In this document: one piece after another, positions 26,567 through 34,707 of the stretch
Layout: each line of letters starts with the position of its first letter
Numbering within the stretch: position 1 is the first letter of the stretch
Assembly: GCA_965222525.1 (NCBI GenBank)
Contig: OZ244955.1
Coordinates: 1,922,001-1,986,000, forward strand
DNA from: CBDCUF01 sp965222525
GTDB taxonomy: Bacteria > Pseudomonadota > Alphaproteobacteria > Rickettsiales > UBA8987
Direction: 5' to 3'
DNA: 64,000 nt
Notes under the pieces: generated by a model
Seen by the model: only the letters and a program-made list of their open reading frames with translations
Databases searched by the model: none
Told to the model about the DNA's origin: nothing
Position numbers and translations under genes: made by a program

Positions 26567-26608
26567 TTGGTTATTGAAGTCCGGTGCTATTGTTAAAGCA
26601 TGCTTCTA

Positions 26609-26630
26609 CCTCTTTCTAAGAGGGTTTCTT
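26609..26630 (+). terminator. Possible terminator of rpmH
   Basis: Stem CCTCTT/AAGAGG with a 3-base loop followed by GTTTCTT, 43 bases after the rpmH stop. The stem is short and the T-run impure, so confidence is modest. Confidence 0.4.
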
Positions 26631-26860
26631 AAAAATCGCTAGCATGTGGTAAATGGAAGGTAATGAGCAATATATACGAGAGAGTTTCTTTTTCTAGCTG
26701 ACTTGCTATACTTATATAGTGTTGCCCTAACTGCCGAAACACACAACAAAGCTCACCCCTATGGGCACTACATCTGGCCAGGAGATAAGCTGTAACCTAC
26801 CGTTTCTAGCACCACCTATAATTCCTTGCAAAAGCCAGCCATTATATTTACATTGCCTGC
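26631..26860. other. Unassigned region between rpmH and tldD
   Basis: 230 bases with no reading frame of note. It contains TATACTTATATAGTGTTG (about 26709-26726), which looks like a -10 region, followed by about 100 bases of mixed composition that could be a small RNA or the tldD leader. I could not match it to 6S RNA, SRP RNA or any other family. Confidence 0.25.
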
Positions 26861-28300
26861 ATGAATAATCTACAGCAGCTTGATGATATATTTTTCAGCC
26901 GTACTGATATGGAGCAGCAGCGGGTGGAATCCATTGTCGGCGATGCGCTGGACGGAATGGATGACGGTGAGTTATTCCTTGAGTTCTGCCAGTCTGAAAC
27001 GCTTTCCTTTGATGATGGTGTATTAAAAAATGCCAGCTTTGATACTACGCAGGGCTTCGGTCTGCGTGCGGTACTGGGAGAGGCTTCGGGATATGCCCAT
27101 GCGTCTGATTTAAGCGAGGGGGCGATAAAACGTGCAGCGGAAACAGTACGTGCAGTGAAAACGGGGCATAACGGGGTTGAGGATTTATACGGCTCTCCGC
27201 CTGCACCTTCCGGTGCGTTATATACCGACACCAACCCGCTTGGTGAGGTGGCTTTCAATGACAAAACCGCTTTATTACAGGAAATTGATACATACCTCCG
27301 CGCCAAGGATGAGCGTGTGAAGCAGGTTTCGGTATCGCTGGCGGGCGAGTGGCAGGCGGTACAGATTATCCGCGCCGATGCCTGTCGCACAGGTGATATC
27401 CGCCCGCTGGTACGGTTGAATATCAGTGTGGTGGTGGAGAAGGACGGGCGTATGGAGCGCGGTTCATATGGCTGTGGCGGACGCAGTGCGTATGATAAAT
27501 ATATCTCCCGTGATAACTGGCAGAAGGCCGCCGATGAGGCACTGCGTCAGGCTTTGGTGAACCTGGAGTCGGTGCCTGGGCCTGCGGGGGAGATGGATGT
27601 AGTGCTTGGGCCTGGCTGGCCTGGGGTTTTGCTGCATGAGGCGATTGGCCACGGTCTTGAAGGCGACTTCAACCGCAAGAAGACTTCGGCATTCTCCGAA
27701 CTGATGGGACAGCAGATAGCGGCCAAAGGGGTTACGATTGTTGATGACGGTACGATTGAGGACAGGCGCGGGTCGATTACGGTTGATGATGAGGGTACGC
27801 CGAGTGCGTGTAACACGCTGGTGGAGGACGGGATTCTGGTCGGATATATGCAGGATCGGATGAATGCAAGGCTGATGGGAGTGCGCCCGACCGGCAATGG
27901 CAGGCGGGAAAGCTTTGAACACCAGCCGCTTCCACGCATGACCAATACTTATATGCTCAATGGCGGGCTTGAAAAGGATGAGCTGATTACACAGGTTAAA
28001 AACGGGATTTATGCGGTAAATTTCGGCGGCGGGCAGGTGGATATAACGTCCGGCAAGTTTGTATTTTCAGCCTCCGAGGCTTATAAAATCGAGGGTGGCA
28101 AGGTTACCGTGCCGATTAAGGGGGCTACCCTTATCGGCAATGGCCCTGATGTACTTACCAAGATTAAAGGTGTTGCCAATGATATGGCGCTGGATGACGG
28201 TGTCGGCACCTGCGGCAAGGACGGTCAGGGAGTCCCGGTCGGCGTCGGCCAGCCCAGCATGCTGGTAGCAAACCTTACCGTCGGCGGCACAGAGGTTTGA
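26861..28300 (+). CDS. tldD: Metalloprotease TldD
   Basis: 479 residues. With TldE/PmbA it forms a heterodimeric metalloprotease that processes short peptides (microcin B17, CcdA in E. coli). The catalytic zinc motif HEAIGHGLEGDFNRKKTS is at about residue 263; upstream is FDDGVLKNASFDTTQGFGLR and the C-terminus carries GKFVFSASEAYKIEGGK. No tldE is in the window. The ATG follows an unassigned stretch and has no strong ribosome-binding site. Confidence 0.95.
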   Translation: MNNLQQLDDIFFSRTDMEQQRVESIVGDALDGMDDGELFLEFCQSETLSFDDGVLKNASFDTTQGFGLRAVLGEASGYAHASDLSEGAIKRAAETVRAVKTGHNGVEDLYGSPPAPSGALYTDTNPLGEVAFNDKTALLQEIDTYLRAKDERVKQVSVSLAGEWQAVQIIRADACRTGDIRPLVRLNISVVVEKDGRMERGSYGCGGRSAYDKYISRDNWQKAADEALRQALVNLESVPGPAGEMDVVLGPGWPGVLLHEAIGHGLEGDFNRKKTSAFSELMGQQIAAKGVTIVDDGTIEDRRGSITVDDEGTPSACNTLVEDGILVGYMQDRMNARLMGVRPTGNGRRESFEHQPLPRMTNTYMLNGGLEKDELITQVKNGIYAVNFGGGQVDITSGKFVFSASEAYKIEGGKVTVPIKGATLIGNGPDVLTKIKGVANDMALDDGVGTCGKDGQGVPVGVGQPSMLVANLTVGGTEV

Positions 28301-28338
28301 TTGTTTACCTTTTATTATAATATTTTTACCATCCTAGA

Positions 28339-28788
28339 TTATATTTTTCTACCTACACCTTGTTTTATCTGTCCAGCATATTCTAAAACCTTATCATGAA
28401 CGTTATTTGTATACTCTTCTGCAGCCATTTGGAAGGCAAGCGCTCCAGCTTTCGAGCGCATATCTTGTGCTCCTTGCATTCCTGACACCGCTACTTTCAT
28501 TAACTGAATTCCCACCTCATTTCTTTTTAGTAAATTAACAACGTTTGTTTTTTCTTTCGAGGCATCTGTTAGAGAATTGTGCACATTTCCTGCGGCTATG
28601 GATTGCATTACCCCTAATAATCCATTTAAAGTCTCGACCTGTCCTTTGGCCTCAGGCAAATCTTTCATATCATATGCAACCGCGGACATAAATTTTCCCC
28701 AATTACCCAACCATTTTTGTGTAGCCTGCTGCAATTCTGCTGAAGGCTTTCCATTTTCCCTGAAGCTATCAGGCGAAATATCTCCCAT
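28339..28788 (-). CDS. Orphan protein with the shared Pho-box promoter (2)
   Basis: 149 residues, no recognised domain, no signal peptide or membrane segment. Helical, Ala/Met/Lys/Glu-rich. An AAGGAG ribosome-binding site stands before the ATG, and the leader contains AAGCTCAATGGTGGG, nearly identical to the leader of the 60054 orphan. It is not homologous to the other two orphans as far as I can see. Convergent with tldD. Confidence 0.7.
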   Translation of the reverse strand: MGDISPDSFRENGKPSAELQQATQKWLGNWGKFMSAVAYDMKDLPEAKGQVETLNGLLGVMQSIAAGNVHNSLTDASKEKTNVVNLLKRNEVGIQLMKVAVSGMQGAQDMRSKAGALAFQMAAEEYTNNVHDKVLEYAGQIKQGVGRKI

Positions 28789-28844
28789 TTCTTTTCTCCT
28801 TATTCGTTATTGCCAAGCCCACCATTGAGCTTTTCATGTCAAAC

Positions 28845-28878
28845 ACTATACCAGAGAAATGTTACAGTTGTGTTAAGC
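28845..28878 (-). promoter_or_regulatory. Pho-box-like promoter of the 28788 orphan
   Basis: Read on the minus strand: GCTTAAC-ACAA-CTGTAAC, then ATTTCTCTGG and -10 TATAGT (28850 down to 28845). The block from CTGTAAC to the -10 is identical in length to that at 16196-16218 and 59981-60003. The first half-repeat is weaker than in the other two (only TAAC kept). Confidence 0.65.
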
Positions 28879-29007
28879 TTTCAGAAAAAAATGCATTTTT
28901 CTTCAGATTTTTTTGCTTGCAAGAAATAATCATTATATATCAACAATATAGGTGAATAAAAAATTTTATAATTGGCAGGAATGCTTACATCCTGTATAAT
29001 TTCCCCT

Positions 29008-29292
29008 ATGAATCTTGAAGAACTAAGGCATAATTATAGAAAAAGCATACTTGCTATTGCGGACAGGTATGGCGTTGAGAATATCCGTGTATTCGGCTCG
29101 GTTATACGGGATGAAGCCATTGATAGCAGCGATATAGATTTCCTTGTACATCTCAAGCCTGATGCTGATTTATTCGATCTGGGAGGGTTCTACTTCGATC
29201 TGGAAAACTTGCTGGAAAGCAGGATAGATGTGGTTCCTGACAATGCCAGGATTCACTATCCGTCAATTATAGAAGAGGCCGTCCTGTTATGA
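29008..29292 (+). CDS. MNT-type nucleotidyltransferase (antitoxin-like)
   Basis: 94 residues from ATG 29008. A minimal nucleotidyltransferase with the motif GSVIRDEAIDSSDIDFLV (GS...DxD) and a third acidic strand IDVVPD. Such proteins usually partner a HEPN RNase, as antitoxins that AMPylate it. Here the expected overlapping partner is absent: the ATGA at 29289 opens only an 18-codon frame. An open frame upstream to 28972 adds residues outside the family. Confidence 0.8.
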   Translation: MNLEELRHNYRKSILAIADRYGVENIRVFGSVIRDEAIDSSDIDFLVHLKPDADLFDLGGFYFDLENLLESRIDVVPDNARIHYPSIIEEAVLL

Positions 29293-29310
29293 TAGAAGCT
29301 GGAGAAATAG

Positions 29311-29571
29311 TTATAAATAAACCTTATCTCTTTTCGCTATGCTGATTATCTCCACCGTCAGGATATTGTCCTGAATCTCACAGATAATCCTGTATTTGCC
29401 AACACGATAGCGCCAGAATCCCGAAAAATCACCAACAAGTGCTTTGCCGAAATTATAAGGATTACCACTTTCCAGTGCACGGTCGAGATATGCGGCAATT
29501 TCCTTTCTTGCCTGCGGGTCAAGCTTGCCAAACTGTTTTTCCGCCTTTCTGGTAAATTCAATTTGCCACAT
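29311..29571 (-). CDS. RelE/ParE-family toxin
   Basis: 86 residues from ATG 29571 (MWQIEFTRKAEKQFGKLD). The RelE/ParE fold is indicated by FTRKAEKQFGKLDPQARKEI, then GDFSGFWRYRVGKYRIICEI and the terminal IISIAKRDKVY. Family members cleave mRNA on the ribosome (RelE type) or poison gyrase (ParE type); GFWRYRVGKYRI is typical of RelE-like members. It overlaps the antitoxin gene by 14 bases, a type II toxin-antitoxin arrangement with antitoxin first. Confidence 0.88.
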   Translation of the reverse strand: MWQIEFTRKAEKQFGKLDPQARKEIAAYLDRALESGNPYNFGKALVGDFSGFWRYRVGKYRIICEIQDNILTVEIISIAKRDKVYL

Positions 29572-29800
29572 TACTGGAATTATCAAGGTTATATTTGCGT
29601 TTTATCTTGTCAAACGGAATATTTTCCTTTGGGTTACAGGAGTCCTTGTAAGCCCTTGCTTCCATATAATCCTCCAGCTCATCAAGATATTCCTCCAGCG
29701 CCTTGCGGATAATATAACCTTTACTACGCTCCAATTCCTTCGCATATACATCAAGCCGATTTTTTATTTCTTCCGGAGCCTGAAATGATAATGTCTGCAT
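29558..29800 (-). CDS. Antitoxin of the RelE-like toxin (ribbon-helix-helix type)
   Basis: 80 residues from ATG 29800, which has GGAG seven bases upstream. The N-terminal TLSFQAPEEIKNRLDVYAKELERSKGY is of the ribbon-helix-helix kind found in RelB/DinJ and ParD-like antitoxins; the C-terminal half is charged and presumably wraps the toxin. It precedes and overlaps the toxin gene. It likely autorepresses its operon, by family analogy. Confidence 0.85.
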   Translation of the reverse strand: MQTLSFQAPEEIKNRLDVYAKELERSKGYIIRKALEEYLDELEDYMEARAYKDSCNPKENIPFDKIKRKYNLDNSSNVAN

Positions 29801-29926
29801 GTTTTTCTCCATTATAATAATATCTAATAGGTTTTATTATCTACTATTATAATGTTGTTGTAAAGATAAAAAATCGCCCTTTGAAAACTGCTTGCTCAAA
29901 ACTTTCTACTATATTATGCTAGAAGT

Positions 29927-30133
29927 ATGAGAGAGTATAATGTAGTTATAGAGCGGGATACAGAAGGATACCTGGTCGCGACTGTTCCTGAGCTTGCCGG
30001 GTGCCACACTCAGGCAAAATCTATGGATACGGTTCTGAAGCGTATTCAGGAGGCAATTTCCCTGTGCCTTGAAGAGTCTGGTGCTACAGATGAGCCACGG
30101 GAATTCGTCGGAATACAGCGTGTTGCAATATAA
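29927..30133 (+). CDS. hicB: HicB-family antitoxin
   Basis: 68 residues with the partial RNase H-like HicB fold: MREYNVVIERDTEGYLVATVPELAGCHTQAKSMDTVL. No added DNA-binding domain is visible. The last base overlaps the hicA ATG (TAATG). The hicB-hicA order is the reverse of E. coli hicAB but common in other bacteria. Confidence 0.9.
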   Translation: MREYNVVIERDTEGYLVATVPELAGCHTQAKSMDTVLKRIQEAISLCLEESGATDEPREFVGIQRVAI

Positions 30134-30351
30134 TGAGCAAACGTTACCCTAAACTGACTGGAAAAGCCCTGATTAAAAAGCTGAAAAAGCTTGGTTTTGC
30201 TGTTGTTCGTACAAAAGGCAGTCATAATTTTCTCAGGCATGATGATGGTAGGGTAACAGTAGTGCCTGTACATGGAAGCGAGACTATCGGACCTGGGTTG
30301 CTTAACAAAATATGCCGTGATATTGGTATCGATATGGAAGATTTAAGATAA
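30133..30351 (+). CDS. hicA: HicA-family mRNA interferase toxin
   Basis: 72 residues with the small dsRBD-like HicA fold and the catalytic histidine in KGSHNFLRH; the KLTGKALIKKLKKLGF start and the VPVHGSETIGPGLLNKI block are standard. It is coupled to hicB and convergent with prfB, which ends 12 bases away. The gene looks intact. Confidence 0.92.
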   Translation: MSKRYPKLTGKALIKKLKKLGFAVVRTKGSHNFLRHDDGRVTVVPVHGSETIGPGLLNKICRDIGIDMEDLR

Positions 30352-30363
30352 CCTTCAATTCCC

Positions 30364-31466
30364 CTACTCCCCGATTCTTTGCGCTAAAGCGGCGGACATG
30401 AATGCGTCGAGGTTGCCGTCGAGTACGGCACTGCTGTTACCGGTTTCGACATTGGTACGCAAATCCTTCACCATCTGGTACGGATGCAGGACATATGAGC
30501 GTATCTGGTTGCCCCAGCCGATATCACTCTTGCCAGCCTGAGCGGCTTGTGACGCCTCCTCCCGTTTACGCAGTTCCAGCTCATATAAACGTGCGCGCAG
30601 CATATCCATGGCCTGCGCACGGTTGCGGTGCTGCGAGCGGTCGCTCTGGCATTGCGCAACTATTCCCGTCGGGATATGGGTGATTCGTATAGCGCTGTCA
30701 GTCTTGTTGACATGCTGTCCGCCCGCTCCCGATGCACGATAGGTATCCACCCGCAAATCCTTATCCTCAATCTCAACCTCGATATTCTCATCAATCTCGG
30801 GATATACCCATACGCTGGCAAAGCTGGTATGCCGCCGTGCCCCGCTATCAAACGGGGAAATACGCACCAGCCGATGCACCCCGCTTTCGGTTTTCGCCCA
30901 GCCATAGGCATACTGGCCGGAAATCTTGACGGTGGCAGATTTGATGCCCGCTTCCTCACCCGCCTGCTCCTCGATTATCGCTGTTGTGAATTCATGCTGT
31001 TCGGCCCAGCGCAAATACATACGCAACAGCATTTGCGCCCAATCATGGCTCTCTGTACCGCCCGCACCAGGGTGAATCTCCAGAAAGCAGTTGTTGGAAT
31101 CAGCTTCGCCGGAAAAAAGCGCCTCGGTTTCAAGCTGTTTGGCACGGTGGGAAAGCGCCTGCAAGGCCTGCTCGGCCTCGGTTACCACCTCGCTATCGCC
31201 CTCTTCCTCACCAAGTTTTAACAACTCGATATTATCGGCAAGGTCACGCTCGATTGCTTCCTGTGTTTCCAGTGCATTTTCAAGGCGAGTCTTTTCCTTG
31301 AGGATTTTCTGTGCTTTGCTGCGGTTATCCCACAGATTCGGATCTTCGGCAAGTTTAGTCAATTCCGCAAGGCGTTCTTTGGCGGAATCAGGGTCAAAGA
31401 TACCTCCTCAGCAGTGATATGGACTGCCTGGTTTGCTCGATTATTTCTGCTATTTCAGGTTTCATA
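30364..31466 (-). CDS. prfB: Peptide chain release factor 2, with programmed +1 frameshift
   Basis: Reads UGA and UAA stops. A short first frame opens at ATG 31466 (MKPEIAEIIEQTRQSISLL) and hits TGA at 31396-31394 in the context CTT TGA C. Skipping one base continues as DPDSAKERLAELTKLAED into the main frame, which ends at 30364. The main frame has the stop-reading SPF motif (RISPFDSGARRHTSF) and GAGGQHVNK with the catalytic GGQ. Total about 366 residues, the normal size. The next ATG in the main frame would miss the N-terminal domain, so the frameshift product is the real protein. Confidence 0.95.
31394..31408 (-). promoter_or_regulatory. RF2 programmed frameshift site
   Basis: On the minus strand AGGAGG-TAT-CTT-TGA-C: an internal Shine-Dalgarno-like AGGAGG (31408-31403) three bases before the slippery CTT and the in-frame TGA. 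It matches the classical prfB autoregulatory site, in which low RF2 causes slow reading of UGA and promotes the +1 shift. Confidence 0.92.
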
Positions 31467-31476
31467 TATAAGTTTG

Positions 31477-31631
31477 TCACCCCGGATGGTATGTTTTCTC
31501 TGAATCTTTGATTCAGTTAGAAAACACCATTCTCGGGGTTATATGTAAGCGTGTGTTTTTATAATAACCCCGAGAACGCTATCTTGTTAGCCAAATCATA
31601 GATTTGGACAAAATATGCGTCCGGGGTGACA
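31477..31631. repeat. Inverted pair of A-type palindromes (A3/A4)
   Basis: A3 (31477-31543) and A4 (31564-31631) face each other between prfB and ribD. The outer ends are GTCACCCCGG and CCGGGGTGAC. A3 has apical stem CTGAATC/GATTCAG, and A4 has CCAAATC/GATTTGG. The A units at 7 kb have yet other apical stems, so arms change while pairing is kept. Confidence 0.85.
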
Positions 31632-31660
31632 TCATAACGGTTATTGTCGTACAAAATAAA

Positions 31661-32779
31661 TCACAAACTATCGTAAATAAAGCATTTATCCTTGCCGAGT
31701 TGCCTGGTTTTTGGTGGAGAGAAGTTTTTTATATATTGTCGGAATTTTTCTGTAATGTCAGGAGCATTGCGGTCGCCCTCGGTATCAGGTGAGTGAATCA
31801 ATATAAACCTGTCAACCAGCCTCTCCTTTAAAAAGGATTCTGCCAGTTCCCCTCCCCCTTCAACCAGTAATCTCGTTATATTTTTCTCAGCAAGGATATT
31901 TAATGTACTAGATAAGTTACTCCAGTCATCCTGCGGAAATTGTTTTAAGCAATTTAGCGCAGGATCCAGTAAATAAACTCCTGGATTCTGCTCGCTTGCT
32001 TCGCTCGCAGCAGAATGACTGGCCACTATATAAGTTGGAGGTGTCCCCTCCCCTTCCCTGTTAAATATATTAAGATTCTGATTTTCCTCTGATAAAAGCC
32101 GGCCATTACTATCCATAACAACCCGTACAGGAGAAGCCCACTCCAAACCAGGTAAACGGCAGGTCAACCGAGGATTATCGGCCAGAACCGTATTCACCCC
32201 GACCATAATCGCATCATGGCGGTAGCGCAGTAAATGGGCATAATCGCGGGCTTCTGCACATGTAAACCAGTTAGGCTGGCCTTCAGGAGTAACCAGCTTG
32301 CCATCCACAGTAACAGCCAACTTCAACGTTACAAACGGACGGCCACACTCAATAACCTTGAAAGATCCCTCGTTAATCCGGCAAGCCTCATCCTCGCAAA
32401 CACCAACAGTAACTTCTATTCCGGCCTGCCGTAATAATTCTATCCCCCTACCCTTCACCTCCTCATAAGGGTCAAGCGTAGCAACTACTACCCGCTTAAC
32501 TCCGGCAGTAATCAGCGCATCGGTACAGGGTGGGGTCTGCCCATGATGACAGCATGGCTCCAGTGTAACATAAGCCGTTGTCCCATGCACATTCCCCCCT
32601 GCCCTTTCAAGTGCAACTGTCTCCGCATGCGGCCGTCCGCCCGCAGCAGTCCAGCCACGGCCGACAATCCGCCCATCCTTTACAATCACACAACCAACGG
32701 AAGGATTTGGTGCAGTCATCCCTAACCCACGCTCCGCCAGACGCAGCGCAACCCGCATATATTTTTCGTCTTCATTCAT
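31661..32779 (-). CDS. ribD: Bifunctional riboflavin biosynthesis deaminase/reductase RibD, with an inserted palindrome
   Basis: 372 residues. The deaminase domain (about 1-145) has the zinc ligands HAE and PCCHHGQTPPC; the reductase domain (about 150-372) has KLAVTVDGKL and the LLVEGGGELAESFL nucleotide loop. Together they carry out steps two and three of riboflavin synthesis. Residues at about 250-265 (ASHSAASEASEQNPG) are coded by a palindrome at 31985-32016 and look like an in-frame insertion in a loop. ribH is 31 kb away, so the rib genes are not in one operon. Confidence 0.93.
   Translation of the reverse strand: MNEDEKYMRVALRLAERGLGMTAPNPSVGCVIVKDGRIVGRGWTAAGGRPHAETVALERAGGNVHGTTAYVTLEPCCHHGQTPPCTDALITAGVKRVVVATLDPYEEVKGRGIELLRQAGIEVTVGVCEDEACRINEGSFKVIECGRPFVTLKLAVTVDGKLVTPEGQPNWFTCAEARDYAHLLRYRHDAIMVGVNTVLADNPRLTCRLPGLEWASPVRVVMDSNGRLLSEENQNLNIFNREGEGTPPTYIVASHSAASEASEQNPGVYLLDPALNCLKQFPQDDWSNLSSTLNILAEKNITRLLVEGGGELAESFLKERLVDRFILIHSPDTEGDRNAPDITEKFRQYIKNFSPPKTRQLGKDKCFIYDSL
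31985..32016. repeat. Palindrome inserted in frame within ribD
   Basis: Arms ATTCTGCT (31985-31992) and AGCAGAAT (32009-32016) flank a GC-rich CGCTTGCTTCGCTCGC core, followed by GACT. Layout and flanks resemble the intergenic D palindromes. The frame stays open and encodes the peptide SAASEASEQN. Confidence 0.8.
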
Positions 32780-32972
32780 AAACTAAAAATTGTACAAAAT
32801 TGTACTGTGGCAAAAATACATATTCCTGCATAAATGTCCTTTCGCAATTTACCATTTTTCAGGCAACTAGAAAATAGCTGGTTGACAATTTTATAAAAAA
32901 GGTCGAGCTTGCAAAGTACTTTCCATTTTATTTTCAGGAAATGTTTTTAACCTTATAAAACGGAGCACAATC

Positions 32973-34184
32973 ATGAAAAAACTTTTATTTAGTACAGCTA
33001 TAGCTGGTATTACAGCGTTTTCAGGAATTGCCTATGCGGGCGGCAGCGGTGGAGGCCATGGCGGGGTTACTACTACGCCTGGTGCTGGTGTCACTGTAAC
33101 TGTCGGTGGTTTTATAGACGTCCAGGCCGCTATGACAGATCAGGATAGTAACGCCGAAGTTGCCGGTACAGGTGCAACTCGTGCTAATCACATCACAACT
33201 GATACGGAAATTCACCTGAGGGCACAGGGTACATCCGATAACGGTATCACTTATGGTGGTGTTATTGAACTTGAGGCCGATATTGACCGTGATTCTAACC
33301 ATGAGGATAAGTCGGGCGGTAATGCCGATAAATCGTATATATTTCTGGAAAGCAATATAGGTCGGGCTGAACTGGGTAACAATACCGGAGCTCAGGGGGC
33401 CATGAAGGTTGATGCTTCAACCATTGCCCGTGGTGTGGGCGGTATTGACGGTACCTGGTACCATTATGTTGATACGGACGGTGTTGCAGCAGGCGCAGCA
33501 GCATCTACAACAGGTATGTTTATTATAACCCCTGATTTGCCAACGGATCATGGGCCTATAGGTGGGCATCCCGGTGATATAGAAGATGCTACTAAAGTTA
33601 CTCTTTACACGCCCAGGTTACACGGTTTGCAAGGTGGTGTAAGCTTCACACCTGATCAGGGTGACCATGGTACGGCAAGCGGTTTGAGTTCCGATACCGG
33701 CGCCGATCAGGAAAATGTTATAGGTCTTGGTGTTAATTACGACGGCGATTATGACGGGCTTGGTGTACAGGCCTCCGTCACCGGAGAATTCGGTTCTGCG
33801 GAAACTGCAACTACCGAGGATCTCTTTGCCTGGGCAGTTGGTCTTGGTGTTAGCTTTGAGGGATTCTCCGTAGCCGGTTCGTGGTCGGACTGGGGTGATT
33901 CAGGCCTGGCTACAACCGCAACCAGTGATGACCAGAATTTCTGGACACTGGGTGCGGCATATGAACATGGGCCATTCGGTATCAGTGCAACTTACATGAA
34001 TAGTGAGGCCACTGATGGTACAAATACTGACGAGTTCAGCAATCTTGTATTCAGTGCGGATTATCACCTTGCGCCAGGGTTTATGCCATATGTGGAAGTT
34101 GCATTGTTTGACCTTGATGAGGGCGCAGTAGCCACTGACAATGATGGTTCAATCATCATGTTTGGTACCGAGCTGCACTTCTAG
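32973..34184 (+). CDS. Outer-membrane porin (alphaproteobacterial Gram-negative porin type)
   Basis: 403 residues. Signal peptide cut after AYA (about residue 22), a Gly/Thr-rich linker, then the beta-barrel with alternating hydrophobic residues: VGGFIDVQAAM near the start, GGVIELEADIDRDSN, ELGNNTGAQGAMK (the constriction-loop region typical of these porins), and a C-terminal Phe (MFGTELHF), the usual BAM signal. Very Asp/Gly/Thr-rich and low in Lys/Arg, as for surface proteins. Single-gene unit with its own terminator. A TTGACA stands at 32882-32887, but I see no good -10. Confidence 0.9.
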   Translation: MKKLLFSTAIAGITAFSGIAYAGGSGGGHGGVTTTPGAGVTVTVGGFIDVQAAMTDQDSNAEVAGTGATRANHITTDTEIHLRAQGTSDNGITYGGVIELEADIDRDSNHEDKSGGNADKSYIFLESNIGRAELGNNTGAQGAMKVDASTIARGVGGIDGTWYHYVDTDGVAAGAAASTTGMFIITPDLPTDHGPIGGHPGDIEDATKVTLYTPRLHGLQGGVSFTPDQGDHGTASGLSSDTGADQENVIGLGVNYDGDYDGLGVQASVTGEFGSAETATTEDLFAWAVGLGVSFEGFSVAGSWSDWGDSGLATTATSDDQNFWTLGAAYEHGPFGISATYMNSEATDGTNTDEFSNLVFSADYHLAPGFMPYVEVALFDLDEGAVATDNDGSIIMFGTELHF

Positions 34185-34207
34185 ATAAATGAAAACTACA
34201 TTAAAAG

Positions 34208-34240
34208 AAGGCCGCCAACATGATTAGCGGCCTTTTTTTT
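34208..34240 (+). terminator. Rho-independent terminator after the porin gene
   Basis: Perfect 8-bp stem AAGGCCGC (34208-34215) / GCGGCCTT (34227-34234) with an 11-base loop and eight T (34233-34240), 24 bases after the porin stop. It sits at the end of the convergent receiver gene and may serve both strands partly. Confidence 0.9.
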
Positions 34241-34254
34241 AGTGTTATAAAGAA

Positions 34255-34692
34255 CTACCAACTCTTGGCTTGCGGAGACTGGTCGGATTGGTCTCTGGCA
34301 TCGAGGTGGAATTTCAGTGTGCGCTCAAGGACCGCACGCTCTATAGGACGGGAAAGCAGGTCGTTCATACCGCTTTCCTTGCATTTCTGCTTGGATTCAG
34401 GGGTGAGCAGGTTAGCCGATAGCGCAATTATAGGAGTATGTTTTGCCGGCCAGTCACGATTGCGGATTTGTCTGGTAAGGGTATGCCCGTCAATACCGGG
34501 CATCTGAATATCCATAAAAATCAGGTCATAAGGCTTCTTCTCCAGAGCTTCCAGTGCTTCATACTCATTAACCGCATCAACATCACAGCCTACAAGCTCC
34601 AGGATACCCTGCGTAACCTCACGGTTAACCTCGGTATCGTCAACAACAAGTATGCTGGCGTTAAAATTTATATTTTCTTCTTCCATAAGCAC
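34255..34692 (-). CDS. Single-domain response regulator (receiver 3)
   Basis: 145 residues, one CheY-like receiver (about 13-128) and no output domain. The acid pocket DD (18-19), phospho-acceptor D61 (LIFMDIQMPG) and a Ser/Thr (ALSAN) are present. The conserved Lys is replaced: SRPIE instead of the usual KPV. The tail is rich in Asp/Gln/Ser. It is last of a four-gene operon (kinase, receivers 1, 2, 3). Confidence 0.88.
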   Translation of the reverse strand: MLMEEENINFNASILVVDDTEVNREVTQGILELVGCDVDAVNEYEALEALEKKPYDLIFMDIQMPGIDGHTLTRQIRNRDWPAKHTPIIALSANLLTPESKQKCKESGMNDLLSRPIERAVLERTLKFHLDARDQSDQSPQAKSW

Positions 34693-34707
34693 CTCTTTGT
34701 TTATCGT

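Noticed and set aside
26700..26830. 6S or SRP RNA between rpmH and tldD
   Set aside because: No conserved sequence blocks of either RNA could be found.
29289..29345. A HEPN toxin gene after the MNT protein
   Set aside because: The overlapping frame ends after 18 codons and shows no HEPN features.
31661..31792. Frames on the opposite strand of ribD and similar long frames over real genes (e.g. 21226-22023, 62512-63549)
   Set aside because: They lie antisense inside well-identified genes and have no family match.
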